Numbered from the stretch's first letter, positions 46,412-58,690 are shown. The stretch: DNA of 64,000 nt from Arcuatula senhousia (GCA_963971305.1 OZ020303.1:33282106-33346105); one strand, 5' to 3'. A program made the numbers and translations. The notes: generated from the letters alone by a model not told the origin.

Positions 46412-47829
46412 AATAGAATAATGCATTATACGACCGATACAAGTTGAACCCTGTACGCTGGAGGCCCAATATGGATAGTCTATTGCTTTGGTCACATGAA
46501 GCCCATGGTGGACTTACAAAGCTTTTTGACACATACATCCTGTGGTGGACTTTCAAATGCATTTTGACACATATACATGTATATTGACATCAACATCTCA
46601 TACAAAAAGCCTTATTTATATACATATATCAATTTACATTTTTTGCCCTTTGACCCCTCATTTAAAAAAAAAACTGTAAGAAATATTGTTAATCAGATTG
46701 CAAAAAAGGGCAGGGATTTTCATAAGGTACCCAATGAAAAAATATTTTGAAATCGGACCAATTATAAAAAAGTTATTTTTATGGGCATGGCCTACTCTTT
46801 GGCACATCCCTGTTCACCATTTTATGGAAAGCTACCCCCCCTTTTGAAGACCTTTTAGATTTTTAATGACAATGTAAATTTTTATGTACCATGTTATATG
46901 GTGACAAACATTCTTCATCCATTGGATATAAAGTTCCATAGTAAAAAGAACACATTCTGACTTCCGAGTTGTCAGTACCAACGGTACTTTGATTTAAAAG
47001 TTTAATCGTCATGAATATATAATTTCTTTTAAAAATATACAGGGGAATACGGATGGAAAGTCAAAACTAAACTTTCTAAACATAGTTTCAATGAAACTCT
47101 CGTTGTCAAAGAGATGAAATGATCTCGCCAAGTTCTCGCGAGAATGGTCATTGTAAACAGGTGCGTTAGGAATAATAGTGATTGTTAACATGGATTAGTG
47201 ATTGTTTACTGGTATTTCAACCAAATTATGGCGATGTTTCAGACAATATTTTAGATAAAGCTTTACGACACTGAATAGTAAAAAAAGATTGTCTAACCTT
47301 AGCTGATCATGGAGATTTTTAGATCAATCCTGTGCATGTGCATGTTCCAGTGTTTTTTTCTCCAAAATCCTGATTTGAAACAAGTCGTCATTTTCCGCCA
47401 GGTTTTATATCAATCTTCTCCACCCAATACTTTTAAAAAGATATATTGGTATACAGAAAAATACCCCAAACCTGGCAAAAAAAAGGTTGCTTTGTTTAAT
47501 TCTGCTGGAGCGCGAAATACTCCGACCAGAAATGACGTCATGGATTACGTAACACCATAAGAAGGTTATTTCGTCCCGTCAACGTCATCCTATTACATTT
47601 TGACACTATTTTAGAATCAGGTTGCAAATATTTGTAATTTGCAGAAATTAATAATTCGATATTTGTAATTATTCGTTATTGATCAATGACATTTTTTGAC
47701 AACAATATTCTTAAACTGCGTCCCATTTTAGGTTGCACCTATTATCATATTATTATAAATTCAGCGGTAAATAATCACCTTTTCTCCACTTTTAATCAGC
47801 TCATACCATGCTGAAATTGTGTACAACGT
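46412..47829. other. No recognised gene
   Basis: AT-rich with scattered short frames. It holds the second 90-bp inverted-repeat element (47393-47480) and nothing else I can name. Confidence 0.4.
47393..47480. repeat. 90-bp inverted-repeat element (copy 2)
   Basis: TTTCCGCCAGGTTTTATATC at one end and CCCCAAACCTGGCAAAA at the other; GGTATACA lies between them, as in copy 1. Confidence 0.5.
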
Positions 47830-48106
47830 TTTGTGTGTGTGTGTGTGTGTGTGTTGGTGTTTAACCCCCTTTATCGATGCACCTGGGCCGCTGTCAGTTT
47901 TAATGATGGAGGAAACCGGAGTACCCGGAGGAAATCACCGACATTGGGCAGGTAACTGACAAACCTAATAACATACAGCTGGGGAAGTCCTTTTTTTTGT
48001 TAAATACAAACGGGACTCAAACACCAGCTGAGAGGTGATCGGTTAGTGATCAATAGTGTGGTATTCAAACCAGCGCCTTAGACCACTCGGCCACCCAGGC
48101 CCCCAT
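47830..48106 (-). mobile_element. tRNA-derived SINE
   Basis: Read on the minus strand, it begins GGCCTGGGTGGCCGAGTGGT then CTAAGGCGCTGG, an RNA polymerase III A box of the tRNA-Ser/Leu kind. A B-box-like GGTGTTTGAGTCCCG follows about 60 bp later. The body has CCTCCGGGTACTCCGGTTTC, and the 3' tail is an (AC)n repeat (47832-47854). Mollusc SINE families such as RUDI have this architecture; which family this is cannot be told by eye. The tail of a related copy may be at 62035-62079. Confidence 0.7.
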
Positions 48107-48654
48107 AGATTTATGAAGATTAACTTAAAGTATTGTCAATACAAAGATAAACCTTTTATCATGTTTATAATTGTGGATGACAAACAAAAAGAACACCTAA
48201 AGGATTAATACAGTTTAAACACAAAAGTTAGCCGGACTTATATATAAAACTTAGTGCTGTCAAGTTTTGATGAGCTGGTCACTGAGATTTGTCACAAACA
48301 AAAATTGAAAGATCAAAGGAAAAAGTTGTTTGACTAGTTGTTTGATATGCGTGACACTTGGCAGGCCTGAAAAATTAGAATGGGCATGCTTCAAATACAC
48401 CAAAACAAACAACATACAATCAAAACAACCTTTTAAACTGTCAAGTTTCAAATCATGTAAATCATAAAACATTTATTCAGCAATACAACTGTTTTAAAAT
48501 TGTATACAGGATTTATTTAACCTTGTGCAATCAAAGTTTAAATTTATACTTCGATTTTTTCCATTTAAACCCTTTGATACAAGATAGACCAAGATAACTA
48601 CTGTATTAGTAATCAATCCAACATTGTAACTTTGTAGTTGGCAAATTATTAGTT

Positions 48655-49290
48655 ATCGTTCTTGACTTTTCATAATTCATTATATAAAACATCTTTATTA
48701 TCATTAATGTCAATAAAAACATCCACTACATATCCTTTATACACACTACTGTAGTTCAAATGACAAAATTAACAAATTTTCAAAATATTGAAAGTTTTTT
48801 GCAGCAAGGAATAGAACATATGCAAATTTACAGTTCCTCTCAAAACAAATTGACTCTATCTACACCCCATATATAGGAACGGCTGATAAGATACCAATGG
48901 AGATCCAAGATCCGCTGTACTTGGCATTAATCAATACTAAGTTAATAAGTGTTACGGGGACATTTAGGCAAGGAACTAAATTTCCACACCCCTTTAATTT
49001 CCTACAGGGAAATTCGACGGGTGTCTTTGAAAACTAGGTTCAGTCAATTTGCGTTGTTAATCACCCAGTAAAGGTGGGTGTGTCTGAACAATAACCTTGG
49101 TTAGGGACATCCAGTATTACTGTGAGATTAAGTGAACCCAAATTTCCTGAACCCAGTTCGCTTTGGTATAGATTCAAAGCTTAGAAGTAAGTAGATAAAT
49201 GGAACTTTGTTTTTGTCTTATTGTTGACCCCTTTTTCAAAACTTGATTTTCTTTTGTACTATCAGGTTCTATGCTTTTATCCAGTTGAAT
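48655..49290. repeat. Dispersed duplicate A (partner of 54930-55770)
   Basis: Shared phrases in the same order: ATATAGGAAC, ATACCAA...TGGAGATC, GTACTTGGCATTAA, AAATTTCC, TTCAGTCAATTTG, GTGAACCCAA, AGAAGTAAGT. Overall about 70-75 percent by eye. No coding potential is recognised, so this is an old duplication or an unnamed repeat. 48107-48654 and 49291-49639 show nothing recognisable. Confidence 0.6.
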
Positions 49291-49639
49291 GGTTATAGCC
49301 AATCCTTTGATTAAAAGATAATCTGAATTATAATTACATAGCTTCCAGATAAACAAATGTCTAGTATTTGCAACTGAATTTCTTTTTAACATACCAGTCA
49401 TAGAATAAAACTAGAGGTTCCCAGAAGCATTCACTGTTCATCCAGATTTCTCAAGCTTCTATTCATTGAATAGAACATGTTCTAAGGTGTGCATTAATTA
49501 GCAATCTAAGTTATAAAACACTCTAACAGGCAATTCAAATGTTGATAAGTCTGGTGACAACAATGAAGAATCCTTACTTGAAATGAGGCAATAGTAGTTG
49601 GAACATTTAGCTGTGTGGGATTTAGCCAACCCTTATCTG

Positions 49640-50090
49640 TAGAAAATACAATGCTGAATCGCGGTTGAACCTATACACAATGAGAGAGAAAAACAGGGGT
49701 GGGGTGGAAACAAAGGAACTGTAAATTTTGAAGACCACTGGAATAGGGGAGAGGTGGGTAGGGACAGAAAATTTAGCCCATATGGTGCATTACTTGGCTG
49801 TCCATAAAGAGATCTTTTACACACATGAAGTGTGACCCTCTCCACTCACGTTGACCATTATGGTTTGCAGTCAGGTATTTTGCATTATAACCTGACGACC
49901 CTGGCATTCAGTCACAAGGATCCCCATTTAACCACCATGGGCACACATCCCAGTCATTTTATAGGATTACCAGCCTGGTTTGATGTCAGTTTCTGAGTTG
50001 TCTTTAGTGGACTCTTTATGACAAGCTTATCGCTGCTGGGGGCCATTGGTCTCCCAGGCCCCGCATGGGACCCGATGGGATGCCAATTAA
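49640..50090 (-). repeat. Dispersed repeat (partner of 53225-53640)
   Basis: Both contain GGGGTGG.AA(A)CAAAGGAA, AGGTGGGTAGGG.CAGAAAATTTAGCC (in parts), CATGAAG.GTG, CGACAAGCT-like and GG.CCC.CA.GGGAC. This looks like a SINE or MITE family with a GC-rich end; the reading direction is inferred from the GC-rich head on the right. Confidence 0.55.
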
Positions 50091-50214
50091 TATATAAATA
50101 CAAAAAGCATAGAACAATGAAAACAAACAAGACGAACTGAGAACCAAAATATGACTTCTGAAGAATTTTAGAGTTTTCACAATTTCAAAATTTATTAATA
50201 TAAATAATTGCATA

Positions 50215-50300
50215 GCTTTGATGTAAATTATTCAACGCAAAAGTGTTGATGGCAGATCAGGCTATAAACCTGGGGGAATTAAAACTCCACAAGCAGTGCT
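50215..50300 (+). repeat. Short dispersed repeat (partner of 52490-52580)
   Basis: Shared: GCTTTGATGT, CACAAAAGTGTTG-like, GGGGAATTAAAACTCCAC and AGCAGTGCTAAC. No function is seen. Confidence 0.6.
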
Positions 50301-50394
50301 AACTATCATGATAAGTGAAGTATAGACATGCCTTATTATGTTTCAATACTCCAGTATCACAGTAAAAAACAAGGAAATGTGTCAAGATGACACT

Positions 50395-50700
50395 CATGCC
50401 CCGCTGGCAAAATATCAGTGGACCAGATCTAAACTTAAACTTGACCTGTAACTTATCATTGTAGACTCACATACCAAAAATCTTTTGAACATATGCAAGG
50501 ATGTCGAAAAAAGTGCGTAAAACTGTTATTTTTACGAAATTTGCTTAGTTCAAGGGCAGTAATTTAAGTCAGAATCAGTGGAACGGTAGGAAACTCAATC
50601 TTGACCTGTAACCCATCATGGTAGACTCCCATACCAAAAATCTTTTGAATATATGTAAGGATGTCGAAAAAAAAGTGAGCAAATTTAAAGTGTGACGGAC
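50395..50700. repeat. Dispersed repeat with two tandem units
   Basis: Two units with TTGACCTGTAAC, CATACCAAAAATCTTTTGAA and AAGGATGTCGAAAAAA, ending in GTGACGGACGGAAGGACAAAC. It shares phrases with 43340-43560. Confidence 0.55.
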
Positions 50701-50934
50701 GGAAGGACAAACAGCAAATATGATTATTTAACACAGGAATTGAGTTTTAAGCAATCCATAAAATGTTATTATATTTAATGTATTATTTATTGTGTGGAAA
50801 TTTACAGTTATCGTACTGTAGATATTTCATAATCCATTTAAATTAATATGAAAAAAAATGTTTATTTTATAACAAATGTAAATAAACAACATCCACTACA
50901 ATTCCAATATTTAAATCATGACATTCTAATATTT

Positions 50935-51435
50935 TTTGTCATTGAAATTTCCGCTTCTTAAATTCGAAATTGTTTAAAACACCAGGTTTCTTTCCGTGTA
51001 ATGCACATGGTCGATATCCTCAGTGTTGGATTTGGCTTTCCTGTCCGAACTTTTTGGTTTTTAGAACTTTTCATTCAATGTTTTTGGTTTGTGATCTTCC
51101 AATGTTTTGATTCAAATGTTGCTGATGAGAGGTTACTCCTGAAATACAGCATACGGTAACCAAATTATCCGTTTTATACCCGTTTTGAAACTACTGGGTC
51201 GATAACCCCTGCTGGTGGACCAGAGGTTCCTGAGGGTAATCACAAACCTGGTCGCCAGACTTGTCTGACACGATTCTTCCAATAAATTTCTAATATGTTT
51301 TGTCATTGAAATTTCCACTTTTTAATTTAAAATTGTTTAAAACACCAGGTTTCTTTCCTTGTAATGCACATGGTCGATATCCTCGGTGCTGAATTTGGCT
51401 TTCCTGTCCGAACTTTTTGGTTTTTAGAACTTTTC
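50935..51435. repeat. Reverse-oriented, diverged 382-bp satellite monomers (about 1.4)
   Basis: Reverse complement of the unit in the 40-42 kb array, with many changes: CACCAGGTTTCTTTCC, GCACATGGTCGATATCCTC, CTGATGAGAGGTTACTCC, GGTGGACCAGAGGTTCC. A second partial unit follows from about 51285. A further piece lies at 54815-54930. Confidence 0.8.
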
Positions 51436-52232
51436 ATTCATACTCAAGAATGGTGGACAACTTTAATTGATTCCAATCATTTTGTCACCATAGGGGGGGA
51501 CACCATTCACCATCAACTGATAACAATAGAACGTAATGGAAAAATTTTGACAGTCCCCATACTTTCTTCAATTGACAAGTATCTAATCCCATAAAACCTT
51601 AGCCCTACGTCTGACTAAATAACTTATACATTTATCTTTCGTTCAGTATATCGTATAATAGTTTAAAGTAAATACATTTTCTGTCATTTTTGGTTGAAAA
51701 TTGGTGAAAAAATTACGTTATTTTCCAATAGAATTCTATATAAACTAGTCTAAAAATGGTAAAACGGCTCTAGTTTAAAAAATCGCCGTCACTTTATTTC
51801 TCAACGGAAATCTTACCCCTACGTACCAAAAAATGCTTCAAATGTTAAATTTTCTATAGGTATCATCAAAAATAGTTTAAACTTTATTTTTTTTTCTGTC
51901 AAATTTAAGTTAAAATTTAGCCATTTTTGTTTTATACTTTCTAGGACTAAATCAGTTGATTATTTGCAAATTGGCGATAATAAATAACAGCGAGGGACAC
52001 CATGTCTTTGTGAAAATGTTTAAACAAGGACAAGTGTTAATTATCAACATGTGTTCCTTTTTATAGAATTAATTCTATAACACCAAAATTATTTATTTTC
52101 GAGTTTCAACTTTTACAGGATTTAACCATGAATTTTATAGAAAATAAATAGTTAATAACAGTGTCAAATATTGTTTGCCATGCATAATAAGTATATTATA
52201 CGATAATATAGTATAATTTTATATCTTGTTAA
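51436..52232. other. No recognised gene
   Basis: A plus-strand frame continuing out of the satellite to a stop near 51594 (EWWTTLIDSNHFVTIGG) has no domain I know. The rest is AT-rich. Confidence 0.35.
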
Positions 52233-52668
52233 AATACAAATGACAACAAAGTTCCAGACAATAAATTTTGCTACGCCTGACGCGCGCGTTTCGTCTATTC
52301 AAGACTCATCAGAGGCGCTCTACCAAAAATATTGAAAAAGCCAAACACTATATCATTATGAAGAGCATATAACAGTAAAACCAAAAATACCAAATTGGGG
52401 AACCAAATTAATACTAAGATGATCAACCTATGTCTGGAGTAGGAAGACCCTTAGGGTTTAGACAATTTTGAAATTTAAACGGATAATTTAAAGCTTTGAT
52501 GTGTTCCCCAACACAAAAGTGTTGGTGCCGGAGCGGGCTAACCTCGGGGAATTAAAACTCCACCAGCAGTGCTAACCTTCACGTGTGTTCGAAATACAAA
52601 TGACAACAAAGTTCCAGACAATAAATTTTGCTACGCCTGACGCGCGTTTCGTCTATTCAAGACTCATC
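52233..52668 (+). mobile_element. Element bounded by 80-bp direct repeats
   Basis: AATACAAATGACAACAAAGT through GCTACGCCTGACGCGCG and TTCGTCTATTCAAGACTCAT occurs at 52233-52312 and again at 52593-52668. About 280 bp lie between, including the short repeat at 52490-52580. The copies differ by a CG deletion (GCGCGCGTTT against GCGCGTTT). Class unknown. Confidence 0.55.
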
Positions 52669-53224
52669 ATCTATAATGTTAATGATTGTTCATTTTTTGG
52701 CTACGTTTTGAACCCGGAGTTTTAATTTCGTTCAAAGATTATCTTGTCTTATTAATGTTTTTAATGGCTAGAAATATATCATTGCCTGATTTTGATGCAA
52801 TTTTCTTTTCTAGTTTTCTAAAAATGTCACTGGTATATATAACTCTCAAATTATAAATGTATGGAGGTTGTGTCGTGTACAATTATTCCGCATCTACTTA
52901 CGTCTACCTCCATCAATTAGAGTAAAAATGTACATTTTCTGAGACCTGTTTGAGAGTTCCATACTTCTAAATGAAAAAAGGAACATGATACACAAGACAA
53001 TGCATATAAGGTGTGACATTGTGCGGAGCATACCCTAATCCAGTCTTACCTTAACTAATAAAGAGCTCTGAACAAATCAACGCTTCAAGTTTGTTTAAAA
53101 ATATACATGTACATGTATGACTCAAGTGGGTGAGTGAGTGAGATGTGTTTTAGGCCCTCGCAACAATTTATAAGTTACCGGTATTTGAATGCGATGAACA
53201 TGAAAGATTGTGAAAATGAACATG

Positions 53225-53640
53225 ACATGATGATGATAATGATATGAAACATGGGGTGGGGTGGGAAACAAAGGAAACAGCAACTTTTGAAAAGAAAAAA
53301 AAAACACAGGAAAAAGGGAAGAAGTGGGTAGGGGCAGAAAATTTAGCCTATTTGGTGGTCCACAAAGTGATTTTTTACGTGCATGAAGCGTGGCACTCAT
53401 CACACACGTTGGCCCACTTTGGTCACCGGTCAGGGTTTCCCTATTATAGGCCTCACAACCCCTGCGGACAAGGGCAACCCTATTCAGCCACCTAGGATAC
53501 ACACAAGTTGGTCGCGCTGTGGGCTGAGCCCTGACCTGGCGTCAGAATCCCAATACCCTTAGTCGCCTCTTACGACAAGCTAGGCTCTGCTGTTGGCCTA
53601 TTCGCCACCCGGGTCCCACACGGGACTGATTAAGTGGGAT
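53225..53640 (-). repeat. Dispersed repeat (partner of 49640-50090)
   Basis: Better preserved GC-rich end than its partner: GTCGCCTCTTACGACAAGCT, CTATTCGCCACCCGGGTCCC and ACACGGGA. No coding function. 52669-53224 holds nothing recognised apart from an (GT)-rich GTGAGTGAGTGAG stretch near 53130. Confidence 0.55.
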
Positions 53641-54003
53641 TTCCTTGCGAAGCTTCTGACAAATTATGTAATAAATATTGAAGTCACGTTTTGTTTTCAA
53701 TTTTCAACAGAAAATAGACGAAAAAACTGCATGTACGCCAAACTATAAATTAACAGAAATATAGGATATCTTATAAGAACCACCAAAGACAAGGGACTCT
53801 AAGAAATAAAGCAATAATTTCGCAATAGCCGTAATGTCTTTTTATTTTATTTATCTATATATTTTAATAAGGATCGTGGCTACATTTGCAACTCCATTTT
53901 CTAAGGAATTAAAACTCATTAGACAAGGTTCATACGTTTTTGTTTCTTAAATTCTTAAGAATTAATCTTTAAAAATCGCCAAAATCTAAACATGCTGGTC
54001 TAA

Positions 54004-54205
54004 AGGCCCGTTTACACTGTACATCAAGTCATATATTTCAATGGAATATATACAACACTTGCGTTTACACCGTACATTTGTATTTTATGACTTATACTAC
54101 ATAGTGGTGGTTTGAATAATTTTTTGTACCTTTGTGCTTAACCTCTGACCTCAAATACTTTAATTTATAATTGGCTTATTCCCTATTTCATGTGTAAACG
54201 GACCT
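54004..54205. mobile_element. PIF/Harbinger-type MITE
   Basis: Terminal inverted repeats AGGCCCGTTTACACT (left) and ATGTGTAAACGGACCT (right) are flanked on both sides by TAA (54001-54003 and 54206-54208), the 3-bp TWA target duplication of PIF/Harbinger elements. About 200 bp, no coding capacity. 53641-54000 shows no gene. Confidence 0.75.
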
Positions 54206-54208
54206 TAA

Positions 54209-54814
54209 GTTCCTTTTTGCATTGCCTGACGCTATTTAATAAAATATAAAAAAATAAATCAATCCAAATAAATAAATAAAATAACGACACGCACTTTAAA
54301 GTTAGTCCCGCTTAAACTGTCAAATAACAGTAATAAAAGCTGAATACCATACTGTTTACCCGTGTATTTTGTAGCAAGAAAAAAAAATAAAAAACAAAAT
54401 CGCATATATCGATATGACACAATATTTTTTAACCATATCAATGTTTGAAATTTGCTTAAAATAAAAATAAGAAGAAACATTTATGTTTATCTTGAAATAT
54501 CCCTTAATATGCAAAAAAGTTGAAGTAAAAAAGTTATCCATTGTCCATGACATGAATGTTGATTCAAATGTTACTGAACTTGAAGCTACTGAAATGCTAA
54601 CACACAATGGATTTACATATAATGATTTATCAAATTATTGATTATTGATTAAATTTGGTTTTATCTCAACTAAATAATAAGTATGTATGTGTGAAAAGGT
54701 CGCCAACAGATAGGTTTCCAGCTATAGTCATGTTACATAACTCATTATCAGTGGTGACAAAATTTCAAATAGAGTTATCTACCCTGAATTTGTCCATGAT
54801 TCTTGGACATGCAA
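54209..54814. other. No recognised gene
   Basis: A plus-strand stretch near 54490-54640 (KKLSIVHDMNVDSNVTELEA) is open but unsupported by splice signals or known domains. Confidence 0.3.
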
Positions 54815-54930
54815 TGTTTTTGGTTTGTGATCTTCCAATGTTTTGATTCAAATGCTGCTGATGAGAGGTTACTCCTTGAAATATCGATATACAGCATAAC
54901 CAAATTATCCATTTTATACCCGTATTGGTA
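54815..54930. repeat. Reverse-oriented piece of the 382-bp satellite monomer
   Basis: TTGTGATCTTCCAATGTTTT, GCTGCTGATGAGAGGTTACT and CAAATTATCC match the monomer in reverse. It adjoins duplicate C at 54930. Confidence 0.75.
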
Positions 54931-55770
54931 TAGCTAACATTTTTTGTTATATATATATTGAAAGAATTTGCAACAAGGAATAAAACATATGAAAGGAGTA
55001 TGTTTAAAAAGTACTGAAATTGGCCCCATATTTTCACAAAATTGTCAACTTTGTACTATCTCAATGGATTTGATGTAATTCAGTCATTAGATAACCACAA
55101 CTTTCATTCTTTCCCAATCTATTTGTCAGGCAAAAACATGCATATCTTCACAAATTTTTATTTGTCGACACATGTGCTCTATGTTAAATTAAGAGATTTC
55201 TCACCGATAACGTCTAAAATTGTCAAAATTCTAAATATTTCATGGAATCATATGATTTTAAGCCCAGTTTTCAAATAGCTGTTTAATATTCACAACTAGT
55301 TTTTTGCATTCCCTAAATTACAAGATTTCAAGACATATTTCCAAGTAATTTTAAGAAGTTTACTCAAAGTTTAAATTTTGGGCCAATTTTGGTTATTACT
55401 GAACTTACTCCTTTACCATGACTCACATAACAAGTTAACAATATCTACCATTCATATATAGGAACAACTGATACCAAAATAATGGAGATCTAAAGTCCAC
55501 TGTACTTGGCATTAAATTAATGTTATGGGGTCTAAATTTCCAAAACCCTTGAATTTCAGTTATGGCAAATGTAATGGCCGTCTTTTAATTTGCATAAAAA
55601 ATATTGTGTTCAGTCAATTTGGGAATGCAAATTGAGTGAACCCAATTTAACGCTTGATGCAGATTCAACCAGCCAAGAAGTAAGTGGATGTAAATGAATC
55701 TCTGTTTTGTCTTGTCCTTTTTTTTTACTGTTTTCAAAATGAATATTTTTTTGGTACAATTTGGTAGTAG
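54930..55770. repeat. Dispersed duplicate C (partner of 48655-49290)
   Basis: See the entry at 48655. A further short match is at 50745-50930 (AACATCCACTACA, TTACAGTTATCGT). Both 50930 and 54930 border pieces of the 382-bp satellite, so satellite and duplicate may have moved together. Confidence 0.55.
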
Positions 55771-57099
55771 TATTAAAACCGAAAGAATATGGAATATGTG
55801 CCAGAAAGACACAATCCACATATTGAAATGATTTTGATAAATGTACAATGCAAAATTTCACTGCGTGTGAAGCGCTTTTCTGGATTAACCTTCATCAGAC
55901 ACGCTAGGAGTAAAAAACTTGGAAAACCGGTAGAACATTAGATTTGATGGAACAAAAACAGAAGCCAAAAATATTACAATAATGACCAAACAGATAAATT
56001 TATTATTTTTTTAAGAAATAGCCAAATGTTGTCAAATTTTGGAAATATGTAAACGTGTCTTTTCAACACATATTCCAGTACTCGAAAATATATAAGAGTA
56101 TACAACTAAAGCACGGGGAAGCTTATAATCCAATTCAATGGTTAAAGTTTATCGAACAAAGAAAACATGTTCAAACCTATAATTATAAAGCTCCCATGAA
56201 ACAGTATATTGTTTATGCAACTTGTATTTCTTCTTTTTTTTGCCTTGAGCTGAGATCAGTCAAGTAATAAATAAAATACACAAAACTATTGGGCATCAAC
56301 CACCATCAAAAATGTTCAAGCTGTGTTGTTCATTAGTGGATTGGACCTAACATGTAGTTGGAGCGGCATAAAAATAGTACATTGTAATAAGAAATGCCCT
56401 GCAATCAAAAATTAACAACAATATCAGACTTATAGATTTCTCAAAAAAGAATATATATCTTGGAAGAATCCTGTTACATGTGCTTTATTCTATTTACAAG
56501 GTAGGGCCAAGCTTAGTTTTCTCTGTCTTTTAGATGGAATTTAAATGAAACAATTGACCCATGACCAGCCTGGTCAATAAAATAGAGTAATACTTTCTTT
56601 CATAGCAACCTACTGCTGTAACCTAAATTGTCTTGAAGTCACGAATGCCCTGTTGATAATATATTTGATAAGTTAAGCATCAATCAATGAAGATTCAGAG
56701 TTTCAAACATGTCTTGCTCTGCATACATATGATATGACAGATATGCTCTACTTGTGAAAATACAATAACCTTTGGATAAATGATTCAGAAGTTTAGCATA
56801 TATCTCTTATCTTTCTTTGTAAGTTTAACCCTTCACCTTCTGATGAGGGTGGGTAGGACCTTATTTAAAGGCTTGTTTATTCATAGGAAATTCACGATTA
56901 TACTGATAAAACTGCAGGACTTTGGAATTTTAAAGTTTTTTATCCATTTTTTTCACAAAGATTAAAGCAGTATTTGGTATTTATTTTTAGGGGTGTGTGG
57001 GATGAAACCCTTCCCTACCCCCTCACTTATTTATGAAGGTTTAAAAATACTTCCAATTGATTTCCTCTTTGCTTAATATTAAAATTATATAGTACTCAC
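55771..57099. other. No recognised gene (probably INTS13 intron)
   Basis: AT-rich. GTGAAGCGCTTTTCTGGATT near 55867 resembles dispersed repeat ends. The INTS13 exon that should follow the one at 57100-57180 was not found here. Confidence 0.35.
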
Positions 57100-57180
57100 G
57101 TATCAGAGCTGCTGGCTAACTTATTATGCTGTTTCATAGCATCCTGGACATATTCTTCAAACATACATATCTGGGCTTCA
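57100..57180 (-). CDS. INTS13: INTS13 (Asunder) internal exon 3 of those in the window
   Basis: On the minus strand: acceptor TATTTGACAG before 57180 and donor AC|GTGAGT after 57100. The 81-nt exon encodes EAQICMFEEYVQDAMKQHNK then LASSSDT, aligning with the human INTS13 segment HVRMLEDCVQETIHEHNKLA. The first base (T) completes an AG left by the previous exon to give Ser, as in the human protein. INTS13 is a subunit of the nuclear Integrator complex, which processes snRNA 3' ends and attenuates transcription; it is needed for dynein positioning in Drosophila. The exon looks intact. The next exon was not found. Confidence 0.8.
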
Positions 57181-57239
57181 CTGTCAAATACCAAATGTAA
57201 AGTTAATAACTTCATTTTTGATGCATATTCAAATGGAAT

Positions 57240-57550
57240 CTTTCTAAGTCAGCTCGTTAAACAGGAAGTAAAAAAACTACAGACCTGGAAAAGCATCCCA
57301 TCATATGAGACCTACACCTGAAGCTTCATATCAAATATCTAAAGCTTATGAATACTAGTAGCTGAGAATTCTGTTAATATTTTTTTACAAAAAATTAAAG
57401 TCGGCTCGTAAAGCAGTAAGTAGATAGGCGACAGACCTGTAAACACACCTCACTGTATGAGACCCTTACCTGAAGCTGCATTCCAACTATCAAAAGCCTA
57501 GGATAAGTAGTAGCTGAGAAATCCGTTACGAAAAAAGTGTAACAGACGAA
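57240..57550. repeat. Two tandem units of about 160 bp in the INTS13 intron
   Basis: GTC(A/G)GCTCGT(T/A)AA.CAG.AAGTA, ACAGACCTG.AAA, ATGAGACC.T(A/T)CACCTGAAGCT-like and AGTAGCTGAGAA occur twice, near 57250 and 57405. Confidence 0.6.
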
Positions 57551-57612
57551 TATTGCCTGGCATTTCTCTGTCCCCTCTCCCATATCCACGAAGGACAAAG
57601 TTAGAAATATAG

Positions 57613-57845
57613 CACATTGTTACTTCCCAAGTTAGTAAAAAAGCACATTGTAACTGTCCAAGTAAGTCATACAGTACATTATAACTGTCCAAATTAGTTT
57701 TAAAGTACATAGTAACATGTCAAAGTTAGTCATTCAGTACATTGTAATTTCCCACATTACTCTTTTTAATTAAATTAAAAGCAGTAAATTTTAACTGCTC
57801 AAGTAAGCCAGACAGTAAATGTCACTTCCCAAGTTAGTCATATAC
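57613..57845. repeat. Minisatellite, about 32-bp unit, seven copies
   Basis: Unit AGTACATTGTAACTGTCCAA then GTTAGTCATAC with changes in each copy. It ends where the Penelope-like fragment begins. Confidence 0.7.
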
Positions 57846-57852
57846 ATGTAGT

Positions 57853-58690
57853 TAAGAAGCAGAGGTACGTATGGGGTATCTGAATGTCAAAAGTCCAAAT
57901 GGGAAGAGACAAAACCAGTAAACACTAACCAGAACAGGTTGAAACAAATAGGCAACATAAAACAGAAATACAAAAACAACTTAATAGCAATCAACAATGC
58001 AAACTCAAGACATTAAAAGAGTGAACTCATGTGCTCCGGAAGAGTAAGCGATTCCTGCCTGCTGTAGCACACCCGTCGTGTTGCTAATTTCCAATTCATT
58101 GTGTCAAATCTCGTAAAGGAAGACAAAACAAAATCCTATTACAAACCAACATCTGCACTCATCTGAGAGATAGTAAATCCCATATTAGTCTATGAGTGCA
58201 TGATGTCTTCCATAAAATTTCTTGAGTAAAGACAGCAACCGAGGAGCAATATATAACCCTGTGTATGCAATTTTTGTGTCAGACATGTTGATCTGCTTAG
58301 GAAATGCAAGTCCCACAGTTTCTGGAATAAAGAATCAACTGTGATAACGAAACTCCATAAACTTGAATAAACAGAATGTTGCTACACAAGCAGGAAAATT
58401 GACAATTGGAAAATTGAAGTTATCCGTTTGTCATATAGCCTTAACGAAAGTTTTCCTTGAGAGTCTACATGTATTTTGAGATGTGGATCTAAATATGAAG
58501 CAGATTTCCTAAAATCCCTAGTTTCCCTCGACATGCTCGAGGCCATATAAGATGGAGAAAGTCACAAACTGAGAATTGCTCAGTGAAAAGACACCATCAA
58601 TATAACAGAAAGTAAGGCCAAAAGAAAGAGCCATTCCACGATCTCTTTTGTCTGGAAGTGATTGTAAGAAGTCTGCTTCATATGAATGAA
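57853..58690 (-). mobile_element. Penelope-like element fragment, reverse, decayed
   Basis: Reverse complement of about 9055-9900 of the intact element: 3' tail AGAAGCAGAGGTAC at 57854, then GCACATGAGTTCACTC-type tail, stop region ATCTGCACTCATCTGAGA, and coding parts to AAGTCTGCTTCATATGAATG at 58690. Stops and indels break the frame. It adjoins the hairpin end of the Helentron-like element. Confidence 0.85.

Noticed and set aside
48060..48106. A tRNA gene (Ser/Leu type)
   Set aside because: The A box is good but the B box is degenerate and too far away, no acceptor stem closes, and a SINE body and (AC)n tail follow.
51364..51594. Plus-strand frame ending DKYLIP as a host exon
   Set aside because: Its first third is reverse satellite sequence. 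No splice signals or recognisable domain.
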